Positions 1 to 8,834 of a stretch of 64,000 nucleotides of DNA are shown one piece after another. The notes under the pieces were generated by a model. The model ran no database searches. It saw nothing but the letters and a program-made list of their open reading frames with translations, and had not been told where the DNA came from. Every line of letters starts with the position of its first letter. Positions within the stretch are counted from its first letter, which is position 1. The translations under genes and the position numbers were made by a program. The stretch is from Haloplanus litoreus. GTDB lineage: Archaea > Halobacteriota > Halobacteria > Halobacteriales > Haloferacaceae. The stretch lies in assembly GCF_042677945.1 (NCBI RefSeq), contig NZ_JBHUDN010000015.1. One strand, written 5' to 3'.

Positions 1-488
1 CCGGCGCGACGACGGCGTTCGACGTGAACTACCGGGAGAAACTGTGGACGCCCGCCGCGGCCCGGTCGACGCTTTCCGACCTGTTCCCGTCCGTCGACGT
101 CCTGTTCGCCGCCGAACGCGACGCCCGCGACGTCCTCGGTTTCGACGGCGATCCCGAGACGGTGGCCCGTGACCTCGCCGACGCCTACGGCTTCGAGACG
201 GTCGTAATCACGCTCGGCGAGGAGGGCGCCCTGGCTCTGCACGACGGGACGGCGACGAGCCGAGGGACGTACCCGACCGACACCGTCGATCCGCTCGGGT
301 CCGGTGACGCCTTCGCCAGCGGGTTCCTCGCCGAGAGACTGGACGGGGCGTCCATCACCGAGGCGTTGGACTACGGCGCCGCGACCGCCGCACTGAAACG
401 GACCGTCGAGGGCGACATGGCCCGGGTCTCCCGCGACGAGGTGCGCGCCCTCGTGGAGAACGGCGGCAGGACGGACATCGAGCGCTGA
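1..488 (+). CDS. kdgK: PfkB-family sugar kinase, probably 2-keto-3-deoxygluconate kinase (5' end missing)
   Basis: The window begins inside this gene; only about 162 C-terminal residues remain, read from base 3. The first residues include FDVNYREKLW, the FDxNxRxxLW segment typical of KDG kinases in the PfkB/ribokinase family. The catalytic anion-hole/base motif follows as DPLGSGDAFASGF, with Asp in the GSGDAF core as general base. KDG kinase phosphorylates 2-keto-3-deoxygluconate with ATP to give KDPG in the semi-phosphorylated Entner-Doudoroff route. This fits the sugar-acid dehydratases and the DapA-family aldolase downstream in the window. Family membership is secure; KDG specificity is inferred from the FDxNxRxxLW segment and context, and another ketose or deoxy-sugar kinase is possible. 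Confidence 0.8.
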   Translation, partial: GATTAFDVNYREKLWTPAAARSTLSDLFPSVDVLFAAERDARDVLGFDGDPETVARDLADAYGFETVVITLGEEGALALHDGTATSRGTYPTDTVDPLGSGDAFASGFLAERLDGASITEALDYGAATAALKRTVEGDMARVSRDEVRALVENGGRTDIER

Positions 489-545
489 CGGGACCGGGCG
501 CTCGACGCGCAGCCTACACACTTTTGACCGACGACGCTAGAGAGG

Positions 546-2225
546 ATGGTAATGAATCACGCGAAGGGACCACTACTCAGCATCGACGTGAGCAACCGAG
601 AGACGACCGTCGACGACGTGACGGCCGAGCGGGAGTCGTTCGTCGGCGGCCGCGGCCTCTGTACGAAACTCGCCCACGACCGAATCCCGTTCGATGCCGA
701 TCCGTTCGGGCCGGAGAACCGGGTTTACTTCTCGACGGGACCGCTCCAGCAGTCGCAGATGTCGTTCACGGGGCGGATGAACTGTACGGGGCTCTCGCCG
801 CTGACGGACGGACTGCTCTCGACGAACGCCGGCGGCTACCTCTCGCGGAACTTCGTCGGGACGGGGCACTCGGCGGTCGAGATCACCGGATCGTCCGAGG
901 AGTTGCTCGTGATCCACGTCACCGACGAGGGCGTCGAATTCGTCGAAGCACCGGAGTTGGAAGGCGCGACGGTCCCCGAAGTGACTGGGTACGTGAACCG
1001 GGAGCGCGACCTGGACGCCGAGAACGTGCTCTGTATCGGGCCGGCCGGCGAGAACCTCGTCCGGTTCGCCTGCGTGATGACCTACGAGAGTCGCGCCTTC
1101 GGCCGGGGCGGGATGGGAGCCGTCCTCGGCTCGAAGAACGTGAAGGCGATCACCTTCGAGGGCGACGCCGCGCCGGATATCGACCTCCCCGAAGACGTCC
1201 AGCGGGAGGTCCACAGCGCCGCCGCCACCTCCGACGATCTGATGCGACGGCAGGGAACCACCGGCGGGACGGAGTTCATCAACGACAACTTCTCGCTGCC
1301 GACGCGCTACTTCGAGAAGTACCACTTCGATGACGTGGCCCAGATCGGCGGCGACGCGGTCGAGGAGAAAAAGTACAAGAAGGGGTCGTGTTCGATGTGT
1401 GCGTTCGCCTGCAAACTCCCGACCCGCGACGAGGAGACGGGCCTGGAGACGGAAGGCCCCGAGTTCGAGACGGTGTTCTCCTTCGGGAGCAACTGCGAAG
1501 TCGGCGACATCGTCGACGTGATGAAGTCGAACGAACTCTGTGACGTCTACGGTCTGGATACCATCTCGTGTGGCAACGCCGTCGCCGCCTATCTGGCCGC
1601 GGAGGACGAGTTCGGCAACGCCGAGCTGATCCACGAGACGGTCGAGAAAATCGCAACCCGAGAAGGGATCGGCGACCTCCTCGCCGAGGGCGTCTCCCGG
1701 GCCGCGTCCGATCTGGGCGTCCGGAACTACACGGTGAAGGACATGGAGTTCGCGGCCCACGACGGGCGCGTCCTCCACGGCCAGGGACTCAGTTACGCCG
1801 TCGCGAACCGCGGCGGCGACCACATGTACTCCACGACGCTCCGCGTGGAGTACAGCGGCGAGGTGGACCCCGAGACGCTGGAGGGGAAGCCGGAACTCGT
1901 GATCCGGCGCGAGAACCACGCCGCCATCCGCGACTCGGGCATCGTCTGTGCGTTCGCCGGCGGCACGGACCACGTGACCGAGGAGACGCTGGAAGCACTC
2001 TTCGAGTGCGACTACGAGGACCTCCAAGACGTCGGTGCGAAGACGGTCGAGCTCGAACGCCACTTCAACAACAAGCGGGGAATGGACCGCGAGGCCGACA
2101 GCCTCCCCTACGACCTCCCCGGAATCGAAGCGGCACTGGACGAGTACTACGAGCGTCGCGGGTGGAACGCCGACGGCACCGTCGCCGACGAGGTGGTCGG
2201 CGAGTACGCCGTCGCCGACGACTGA
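546..2225 (+). CDS. Aldehyde:ferredoxin oxidoreductase (AOR) family protein
   Basis: 559 residues, slightly shorter than typical AORs (about 600). The order of landmarks matches the tungsto/molybdopterin AOR family. The N-terminal domain carries GRG near residue 36, and the pterin-binding segment GRGGMGAVLGSKNVKAI lies at about 187-203. Three [4Fe-4S] ligands are C282, C285 and C289 (SCSMCAFAC) and the fourth is C468 in the DSGIVC motif. The family oxidises aldehydes to acids with reduction of ferredoxin in the cytosol. A MoaD-like gene follows about 140 bases downstream, a common AOR neighbour. A KDG kinase lies just upstream, so glyceraldehyde or a sugar-derived aldehyde from an Entner-Doudoroff route is a reasonable but unproven substrate. 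A GAGAGG stretch precedes the ATG at 546; an ATG at 552 is the alternative start. Confidence 0.9.
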   Translation: MVMNHAKGPLLSIDVSNRETTVDDVTAERESFVGGRGLCTKLAHDRIPFDADPFGPENRVYFSTGPLQQSQMSFTGRMNCTGLSPLTDGLLSTNAGGYLSRNFVGTGHSAVEITGSSEELLVIHVTDEGVEFVEAPELEGATVPEVTGYVNRERDLDAENVLCIGPAGENLVRFACVMTYESRAFGRGGMGAVLGSKNVKAITFEGDAAPDIDLPEDVQREVHSAAATSDDLMRRQGTTGGTEFINDNFSLPTRYFEKYHFDDVAQIGGDAVEEKKYKKGSCSMCAFACKLPTRDEETGLETEGPEFETVFSFGSNCEVGDIVDVMKSNELCDVYGLDTISCGNAVAAYLAAEDEFGNAELIHETVEKIATREGIGDLLAEGVSRAASDLGVRNYTVKDMEFAAHDGRVLHGQGLSYAVANRGGDHMYSTTLRVEYSGEVDPETLEGKPELVIRRENHAAIRDSGIVCAFAGGTDHVTEETLEALFECDYEDLQDVGAKTVELERHFNNKRGMDREADSLPYDLPGIEAALDEYYERRGWNADGTVADEVVGEYAVADD

Positions 2226-2363
2226 GACGGATCGTTGTAACCGTTCACCGGTGGTTCGTCGGACCGACACGGCGACTCACCGGTGCTGACGTACCGCGCG
2301 GGACGCCACGTCTCGGCCCGCGGCGACGGGTGACTTTTGTCGACAGAGCGTGCAGCCACAGCC

Positions 2364-2600
2364 ATGAACGTCGACGTTCGATGTTACGGCGAGGTGGCGG
2401 CGGCAGTCGGGGAGACGGACGTGTCGCTGTCCCTCGACGCCGACGCGACGGTCGGGGACGTCGTCGCGGAACTGGCCGTGGGGGAGCGGGCGTTCTCCGG
2501 CGGTCTCGTCGTGATGGTGAACGGCCGTCACGCCGACGACGGTGACGGCCTCGACGACGGCGACACCGTCGCGCTGTCGCAGGCGCCGATGCGCGAGTGA
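2364..2600 (+). CDS. MoaD/ThiS-family beta-grasp protein without C-terminal diglycine
   Basis: 78 residues from the ATG at 2364; an in-frame GTG at 2337 would add nine unlikely residues. The fold signature MNVDVRCYGEV at the start and VVMVNGRHADDGDGLDDGD near the end match the MoaD/ThiS/SAMP ubiquitin-like family. Members normally end in Gly-Gly, which carries sulfur as a thiocarboxylate for molybdopterin synthesis or is used for protein conjugation. This one ends in SQAPMRE, with no glycine pair. It follows the AOR gene in the same direction and may serve tungsten/molybdenum cofactor handling, or may be an AOR-associated accessory that does not carry sulfur. The tail is visible in the sequence; any loss of function is inference. 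Confidence 0.72.
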   Translation: MNVDVRCYGEVAAAVGETDVSLSLDADATVGDVVAELAVGERAFSGGLVVMVNGRHADDGDGLDDGDTVALSQAPMRE

Positions 2601-2651
2601 CGGCGAGCGCGGACACCGAGACTTAAGAACCTCCGAGGGTGAGGAACCCGT

Positions 2652-4316
2652 ATGGCCGTTCAGCGAGGGAACGACGCCCGCCTAGATGACCGGGAGCGCA
2701 ACGACTGGACGATACGCGACGAGGACGCTCGTCAGTACGTCCGGGGCGCCGTCGACGCGACGGTAGCACTCGTCGAATCGACGTTCGGACCGGCGGGGAT
2801 GGAGAAACTCGTCGCCACGACGGACCGCCAAAACCGCGACACGCTGCGCCGGATCGACGACGCGGGGCGGCTCTTCGACGCCATCGAGAGCGGCGACGGC
2901 TTCGGCCACCCGGTCGCGGCGCTGTTCGTCGACGGCGTCGACGGCATGCGCAGCAGAGTCCACGACGGGACGACGGCGTCGGTCCTGCTGACGGGCGCCC
3001 TCATGGACGAGGGGTTCGACCTCGTCGAACGGGGACTCGCCCCCAGCAGCGTCGTCGTGGGCTACGGCATCGCCCGGGCCCGGGCCGGCGACGCTCTCGA
3101 CGAACTCGCCCGCCCCGTCGACAGTAACGACGAAGCGACGCTCGCGAACGTCGCCGCGACGACGATGACGACGGCGCTCGATCCGGCGGTTCGCGACGAA
3201 CTGTCCGCACGCGTGGCGTCGACGGTCGGCCGCCTCGCCGACGCGGGCGACGGCGGCTGGCCCAACACCGACCACGCGAAAGTGCTCACGGCGCCGGGTG
3301 TCGACGCGGCAACCTACGACGGGCTGGTGCTGTCCCGACCCGCGGACGCCGGCCCGAACGGCCGAGGGGTCACGACACCGATCACGGACGCCACGGTCGC
3401 GATACTGGACCGAGCGATCGACTTCGAAGAGACCGCCAGCGTGCTCGATGGCGGCGAGGGAATCCAGCTCACCTCGCCCGAGGCGGCGAACCGCTACCGA
3501 CGCGAACTGGACGCGCGCATCGAGGGCGCCGCCGAACGTCTGGTCGAGGGCGGGGTCGACGTGCTCGTCTCGCTCGAAAAGCTCGACGAGACGGTCGTCG
3601 ACGCGTTCGAGCGGGCGGGGCTCGCGGTCGTGGACAAGGCAACGTACCCCAAAGAGGACGTCTATCGGCTCGCGGAGGCGACCGGCGGGACGGTCGTCTC
3701 GAAGCTCGGAGACCTCACCCCGGAACGGCTCGGACGGGCCGAGCGCGTCGAACGACGCGAGGTGGGCGACGAGGTCTGGACCGCCTTCGAGGGCTGTCCC
3801 GGACCGGTGTTCACCATCGTCGCCGGGGGGCAGACGGCCGAGGAGGCGCGCCGACGGGAGGGGGCAATCGAGGACGCCCTCGAGACGGCCGCGACCGCCG
3901 CCATCGACGGGCAGGTGGTGCCGGGTGCGGGCGCACCGGCCGCCGCGGTTGCGGCGGCGATCCGCGACGGCGAGACGAGCGTCGCCGGCCGCGAGCAACT
4001 CGCCGTCGGGGCGTTCGCCGACGCCGTCGAACGACTCCCGGCCGTACTCGCTCGCAACGCCGGCCACGATCCGGTCACCGCGGTGACCGACCTCCGGACG
4101 GCGCACGCCACGGAGGGCGAGTCGTCGGTCGGACTGAGCGCCGAGACCGGCGCCCCGGTCGACGCGTGGGAGGCCGGCATCGTCGAACCCCGGCGGGTGT
4201 TCTCGCAGGCCATCGAGACGGCGGCCGCAATCGTCGAGCAGTTGCTCACGATCGATACGGTGCTGTATCCCAACGTGGAGTTGTACGGCTACACGCCCCG
4301 GCCGGAGCGCGAGTAG
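2652..4316 (+). CDS. Divergent group II chaperonin (thermosome/TCP-1-like) protein
   Basis: 554 residues, the normal size of a thermosome subunit. Recognisable Cpn60/TCP-1 landmarks are TFGPAGMEKLV at 44-54 (the usual LGPxGMDK motif), HDGTTASVLL at 104-113 (usual GDGTTT) and VVPGAGAPAAAV near the C-terminal equatorial domain (usual VxPGGGAPE). The conserved NDGATIL stretch after the first motif is replaced by a run containing DRQNRDTLRRID. Canonical thermosomes fold proteins in an ATP-driven 16- or 18-subunit ring. The altered nucleotide-binding motifs suggest a specialised or weakly hydrolysing subunit. It stands convergent to a second divergent chaperonin-like gene at 4390-5949. No leader can be made out; the ATG at 2652 is the first plausible start. 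Confidence 0.8.
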   Translation: MAVQRGNDARLDDRERNDWTIRDEDARQYVRGAVDATVALVESTFGPAGMEKLVATTDRQNRDTLRRIDDAGRLFDAIESGDGFGHPVAALFVDGVDGMRSRVHDGTTASVLLTGALMDEGFDLVERGLAPSSVVVGYGIARARAGDALDELARPVDSNDEATLANVAATTMTTALDPAVRDELSARVASTVGRLADAGDGGWPNTDHAKVLTAPGVDAATYDGLVLSRPADAGPNGRGVTTPITDATVAILDRAIDFEETASVLDGGEGIQLTSPEAANRYRRELDARIEGAAERLVEGGVDVLVSLEKLDETVVDAFERAGLAVVDKATYPKEDVYRLAEATGGTVVSKLGDLTPERLGRAERVERREVGDEVWTAFEGCPGPVFTIVAGGQTAEEARRREGAIEDALETAATAAIDGQVVPGAGAPAAAVAAAIRDGETSVAGREQLAVGAFADAVERLPAVLARNAGHDPVTAVTDLRTAHATEGESSVGLSAETGAPVDAWEAGIVEPRRVFSQAIETAAAIVEQLLTIDTVLYPNVELYGYTPRPERE

Positions 4317-4389
4317 CGCATCCTACCGGCGGTACGTCCGTGGCACGGGGCGACCCCCAGACGTGCCGAATCGCGTGGCTCCGACGGTA

Positions 4390-5949
4390 TCAGGCCGCTT
4401 CGGAGTCGGGCACGTCCTCCTCCACCGCTCCCTCCTCGTCGCCGAGGTCGGTCGCGTGGAGTCGCTCGTCGATCCGGATCAACTGGACCGCCAGATCGGT
4501 CGCCGTCGTCAACACGTCGCGTTTCAACGACACCGGTTCGACGATCGGCAGCTCCCCGAGGACGTCCGCGGTGGTGCCGGCGAGGGCGTCGATCCCGATC
4601 GAATCCCGCCCCTCGGAGCGGGCGACGCGTAACCGGACGGCCGCGCGCCCAGCGTCCAGTCCGGCGGTGGTGGCCAGGGCACGGGGCACGGCCATCAGTG
4701 CCTCGCCGAACTCCTCGGCCGCGAGTTGCTGGCGGCCGGAGAGCGAGCGAGCCTGCTGTGAGACCTCCCACGACGCGGTCGCTTCGACGGCACCCCCGCC
4801 GGGGACGACGCGTCCCTCCCGGATCGCGGCGGCCGTCGACGCGATCGCGGCCTCGACCGAGCGTTCGAACGCACCGACCGTCCGGGGGTCCGGGGCGCGA
4901 CAGAACAGCGTCTGGACCGTCTCCCCGGCGTCGGACGTGACGAACGTCATGTCGCGGCCGGCTTTCCGCCGGACGTCGACGCTGCCACGACCGAGCGTCT
5001 CCTCGGTGACCTGCGCGAGCGTCGGGACGACCGTCGCGTCGGTCGCCCGGGCGATCAGCCGGAGTTCGTCGGCGTCGACCCGGTTGATACCGAGGACGCC
5101 CGCCGCGGCGAGTTCCGACTGGACACGTTCGTTGATCGCCCGTTCGGTGATCACGACGCCACAGCCGGCGTCGACCGCCGCCCGTAGCTGGTCGGTGAAC
5201 GTCCCGGACTCGTGTTCGGCCAGCGCCTCACGGTCCGCGAAGGAGTCGGCCTCGAACTCGACGCGGCGGGAGACCCGTCCGAGCTGACTCCCGGCGTGTG
5301 GGACGTCGACCGTCGAGGACAACAGTGCGATGCCCGTTCCGGACCGTGATCGAGGCATGGATTCGAGGACCGGCCCGCGTTCGAGCACGACCCCCGACAC
5401 CAGGTCGGTTTCGGCCGCGGCGCCGCCGGTTCGCGAGACGACCCTGATGCGCTCGCCCGCGTCGGCACCCGCGTCGGCGACGGCCTCCGCGACCTGTGCC
5501 GACACGGAGCGACGGACCTGTGGGTTTCGGGTCCCGGTGAGGGCGGTTCTGGCCACGGCCGACGGTTCGAACGACGAGAGCGGTCGAGCCGTATGATCGA
5601 TGGCGTCCAGGGCGATGTCGAGTCCCGCGCGATATCCCTGCTCGATGGCAGTCGGGTGGAGGCCGCGTTCGGCGAGGCGGTCCGCGTGCCGGAGCAAGGC
5701 GCCGGCGAGCGTGACGACGCTTCCCGTCCCATCCCCACGCTGGTCGCCGAAGTCGGAAGCGGCCGAATCGAGGAGCGTCACCGCTGGATCTGTCACGTCC
5801 AATCGGTCGAGTAACTCCGTCGACGAGGCAGTCGCCGTCACGGTGCCGTCCCGTTGAATCAGGAGCTTGTTCGCTCCGAACGGCCCGAGAGCGGTTTCGA
5901 CGACGTCGCAGACGGTGCGGACGCCGCCAACCAGCTCTTTGTTGACCAT
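4390..5949 (-). CDS. Divergent group II chaperonin (thermosome/TCP-1-like) protein, second copy
   Basis: 519 residues, about 30 shorter than a typical thermosome subunit, mostly because the N-terminal tail is missing. Motifs are ALGPFGANKLL at 20-30, RGDGTGSVVTLAG at 71-83 (close to canonical GDGTT) and VVPGGGAVEA near the end. The usual NDGATI stretch becomes QRDGTVTATA. It is more canonical at GDGT and GGGA than the 2652-4316 gene, so ATP binding is likelier here. The two genes converge with about 70 bases between their stops. It is divergent from the ABC-transporter binding-protein gene, sharing the 5950-6065 intergenic region. Whether the two proteins form a mixed ring cannot be told from sequence. 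Confidence 0.8.
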   Translation of the reverse strand: MVNKELVGGVRTVCDVVETALGPFGANKLLIQRDGTVTATASSTELLDRLDVTDPAVTLLDSAASDFGDQRGDGTGSVVTLAGALLRHADRLAERGLHPTAIEQGYRAGLDIALDAIDHTARPLSSFEPSAVARTALTGTRNPQVRRSVSAQVAEAVADAGADAGERIRVVSRTGGAAAETDLVSGVVLERGPVLESMPRSRSGTGIALLSSTVDVPHAGSQLGRVSRRVEFEADSFADREALAEHESGTFTDQLRAAVDAGCGVVITERAINERVQSELAAAGVLGINRVDADELRLIARATDATVVPTLAQVTEETLGRGSVDVRRKAGRDMTFVTSDAGETVQTLFCRAPDPRTVGAFERSVEAAIASTAAAIREGRVVPGGGAVEATASWEVSQQARSLSGRQQLAAEEFGEALMAVPRALATTAGLDAGRAAVRLRVARSEGRDSIGIDALAGTTADVLGELPIVEPVSLKRDVLTTATDLAVQLIRIDERLHATDLGDEEGAVEEDVPDSEAA

Positions 5950-6030
5950 GGTTGCTATCGGACCCCCCGGCGTGAATAATGTGTCGTGTCGACCGGTGAA
6001 TCAGCCTCCGCATGGCAGAAGTACAGGGTT

Positions 6031-6040
6031 AATTATTTAT
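6031..6040 (+). promoter_or_regulatory. TATA-like box of the ABC binding-protein gene
   Basis: An AATTATTTAT tract in GC-rich surroundings lies about 30 bases upstream of the ATG at 6066. The distance fits a nearly leaderless transcript and favours 6066 over the in-frame ATG at 6039, which overlaps the box. Confidence 0.6.
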
Positions 6041-6065
6041 GCGATTGACTAACAACGTCAGTCGC

Positions 6066-7773
6066 ATGTCTACTCGAGATACGGACGACGAGTCCAGAGC
6101 GGTAAATCTGGATACAGGCGACGACGAGACGACTCGCCGTGACTTCGTGAAACTCACGACCGGCGCGGCGAGTGCAGGTGCAATGGGCGCACTCGCCGGC
6201 TGTGGCGGGAGCGGCGGCGACGGCGGCGACGGCGGCGACGGCGGCGACGGCGGCGACGGTGGCGACGGCGGCGACGGTGGCTACCTCGAGGAAGCGNNNN
6301 NNNNNNNNNNNNNNNNNNNNNNNNNNNNNNNNNNNNNNNNNNNNNNNNNNNNNNNNNNNNNNNNNNNNNNNNNNNNNNNNTGGCGGCGACGGCGGCGACG
6401 GTGGCGACGACGGCGGCGGGAGCGAAACCGTCACCGTCAGCTTCCTCTCCGCGAACGCCGTGGAGAACGGCGACATTCAGAGTCACTACCAGTCGTCGAT
6501 GGAGGACTTCGCGTCGAAGAACGGGAGCTACGAGGTCAACCTCCAGACCGCCTCGTACGGCGACGTTCAGCAGTCGCTCTCCTCGCGCGTCCAGACCGGC
6601 AACCCGCCGGCGCTGGCGGAGTCCGGCGGCCTCGGCCTCCAGTTCTTCCGGAACGATCAGTTGGCCGACCACGCCTCGTTCATGGAGGGGACCGACACCC
6701 TCCCCGACGACCTGACGAACGCGGGTCAGCAGGTCGCCGAGTTCCGGGGCGACTACTGGTCGCTGGGTGCCATCCGCAACACCAACAGCAACCTCGGTAT
6801 CCGGCCGAAGACGTTCTCGCAGGCCGGCATCGAGAACCCGATGGAGGACCTGAAGACCTGGAGCCAGTTCTACGAGGCCCTCCAGACCATCGACGAGGAA
6901 CAGGACATCATCGCCTACGAGGAGACCGGCGTCCCGGGCGACCTCGAATCGTACTGGGGCTACGCCCGGACGGCGTACACCGGCGGGACGGACCCGTGGA
7001 TCCGCGGTGAGGGCACCGACCCGACCGTCGTGATCAACAACGAGGATATGGAGGAGGACCGCCAGAAGACCGACGGGATGATCAAGGCGTGTGTCTCCCT
7101 CGCGAACGAGTTCAGCAGTGCCGAGGCCGCAAGCCGGGGCGACGAGGACATCCCCGCCCTGATGCTCAGCGGTCGGGTCGCCTCCTTCAACTACGCGCTG
7201 GCGACGGCGAACCGCTGGTACTCCGTCGACGAGAACGCACAGATCGGCTGGAACGACGGCGAGGGCGACTTCATGCTGCTGCCCCACCCCCAGCTCGACG
7301 AGGACTTCGGCGACGCCATCGGCATCGACGACCTCAGCGGCCACTCGGGCGAACACGGCGGCCACGTCTGGGGGCTGGAGCAGTGTCACACCATCTTCGA
7401 CGAGGTCAGCGACCAGCAGCAGGAAGGCGCCTTCGCGCTCGGGCGTTACCTGCTCGAGGACGACGACTTCGTGCTCCCGGCGTGGGGCGAGTACTACGAG
7501 GCCATCCCGGGGCTTGCCCCCAAACTCGACGCGCTGCGCAACGAGTACGACCTCCCGCAGAACTTCGAACAGTCGCTCGCCAACCAGGTCGAGTACGGCA
7601 GCCAGTACAGCAACACGGGTGGCCCGTGGGACGTCTGGCCGACCGACCCGATCCGCTGGACCGACATCAACGAGACGATCAGCCAGGCCATCGCCGGCCA
7701 ACACGGCGTCGAAGAGACGCCCTCCGTCGTTCGGGAACGCGTGCTCACGCGGCTCGAAGAAGAGAACAACTGA
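6066..7773 (+). CDS. Extracellular sugar-binding lipoprotein of a CUT1 ABC transporter (interrupted by assembly gap)
   Basis: Substrate-binding protein starting at the ATG at 6066. A Tat motif (TTRRDFVKL, about residues 22-30) is followed by a hydrophobic stretch and a lipobox LAGC with the acylated Cys at 46. A Gly-Gly-Asp repeat linker then leads to the binding domain, which begins around SETVTVSFLSANAVENGD after the gap. The part before the unknown bases reads in the frame starting at 6066. The part after reads one base off (codon start at 6382), so the run of 84 unknown bases cannot be the true length. Adjacent permeases and ATPase confirm the role of capturing a sugar or sugar acid outside the cell. 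I take this as one intact gene split by an assembly problem; a true frameshift inside the repeat is the alternative. Confidence 0.82.
6213..6281 (+). repeat. Tandem 9-base repeat coding for Gly-Gly-Asp linker
   Basis: The unit GGCGGCGAC (with GGT/GGC variants) repeats about seven times, giving a Gly-Gly-Asp linker after the lipobox; two to three more units follow the gap. Such tandem units vary easily in length and are the likely cause of the assembly break. Confidence 0.85.
6297..6380. other. Assembly gap of 84 unknown bases
   Basis: A run of 84 N inside the linker region of the binding-protein gene. The reading frame does not match across it, so the real missing length differs from 84 by a number not divisible by three. 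Confidence 0.99.
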
Positions 7774-7853
7774 TCGCGCCCACCCCCGCACGGAGGTGAG
7801 CGCCGTCCGTCGTTTCGACGATCCGACGGGACTCGTCGGTGCGGACGGAAAGG

Positions 7854-7859
7854 TTTATT
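7854..7859 (+). promoter_or_regulatory. TATA-like box of the permease gene
   Basis: TTTATT centred about 28 bases before the ATG at 7885. It makes that ATG the likely leaderless start rather than the TTG/ATG at 7870/7873, and gives the permeases a promoter separate from the binding protein. Confidence 0.5.
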
Positions 7860-7884
7860 CACCCTAATATTGATGGGTGATACC

Positions 7885-8832
7885 ATGGCACAGAAACAGG
7901 GACGGTCCCGGGAGGAAATCCGTGAGCAATACGGACTCGACGAGCGGACGCTCATGGATCGACTCCGCGAAAACTGGACGGGATACGTCTTCATCATACC
8001 GACGTTCCTCGCGTTCACGGCACTGTTTTACTACCCGATGGTCCGTGGCGTGACGATGACATTCACCGACACCCGCCTGGGTGAGCCCGGTCAGTTCATC
8101 GGCCTCGCGAACTACCAGTGGCTCGTGACGAACGATCTGTTCGTCTACGCGTTCGGCTGGTCGATCGCGTTCGTCGCCGGGACGACGTTCCTCCAGTTGG
8201 GTCTCGGGTTGATTGCCGCACTGCTGTTGAACGAACTGGGCGACGCGGCCAAAGACTGGATCGGCGCCCTGATCATGTCGCCGTACTTCGCCGCGCCGCT
8301 GGCCGGTGGTGTGATCTGGATGTGGTTCCTCGACAACAGCTTCGGCTTCATGGCCAAGGCGTTCGCCGTGTTCGGCGTCGACGCCCCAGCCTTCCTCGCG
8401 ACCGGCATCTGGCCGTTCATCTCGCTGATCGTCGCGCAGACGTGGCACGACTACGCCTACTCGGCGATCATCTACGCGGCGGCCATCGCGAGCATCCCGA
8501 GTGAGCAGTACGAAGCGGCCGCACAGTCGGGCGCCAACCGCCTCCAGCGGTTCCGTGACGTGACGGTGCCGCGGCTGCTGATCCCGACCATCGTCATCCT
8601 CTCGCTGCGGACCGCCTGGAACATCGCCGAGTTCTCCCAGCCGTTCGCGCTGACCGGTGGCGGACCGGGGACGAGGACGATGCTCCTCAGCATCCTCACC
8701 TACCGCGTCGCGTTCGTCAACAACAACTTCGCCCGTGCGTACACGGTCGGGATGGCGATGGTCCTGCTGTCGATGACCGCCGCCGTCATCTACGTGAAGG
8801 CGATCAGCGAAGAGGAGAACCTGTACGTCTAA
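7885..8832 (+). CDS. ABC transporter permease, MalF/UgpA type
   Basis: About 315 residues with a cytoplasmic N-terminus rich in charged residues, then six predicted membrane spans, the first around YVFIIPTFLAFTALFYYPM. The cytoplasmic EAA loop that docks the ATPase reads QYEAAAQSGANRLQRF followed by V-x-x-P, matching the EAA-x3-G consensus. This is the first of two inner-membrane permeases of a CUT1 importer for oligosaccharides, glycerol-phosphate-like compounds or sugar acids. It is followed after two bases by the MalG-type permease, so the two are co-transcribed. The start at 7885 is chosen from the TATA position; in-frame ATG 7873 is an alternative. Confidence 0.92.
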   Translation: MAQKQGRSREEIREQYGLDERTLMDRLRENWTGYVFIIPTFLAFTALFYYPMVRGVTMTFTDTRLGEPGQFIGLANYQWLVTNDLFVYAFGWSIAFVAGTTFLQLGLGLIAALLLNELGDAAKDWIGALIMSPYFAAPLAGGVIWMWFLDNSFGFMAKAFAVFGVDAPAFLATGIWPFISLIVAQTWHDYAYSAIIYAAAIASIPSEQYEAAAQSGANRLQRFRDVTVPRLLIPTIVILSLRTAWNIAEFSQPFALTGGGPGTRTMLLSILTYRVAFVNNNFARAYTVGMAMVLLSMTAAVIYVKAISEEENLYV

Positions 8833-8834
8833 CA

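Noticed and set aside
573..2270. 565-codon open frame antisense to the AOR gene
   Set aside because: It is the high-GC shadow of the AOR gene; its sequence is Val/Arg-rich without motifs.
2682..4106. Long antisense frame over the first chaperonin gene
   Set aside because: Shadow frame; the sense frame shows clear chaperonin motifs.
6213..6281. CRISPR-like repeat array
   Set aside because: The 9-base units are in-frame coding repeats for a Gly-Gly-Asp linker without spacers.
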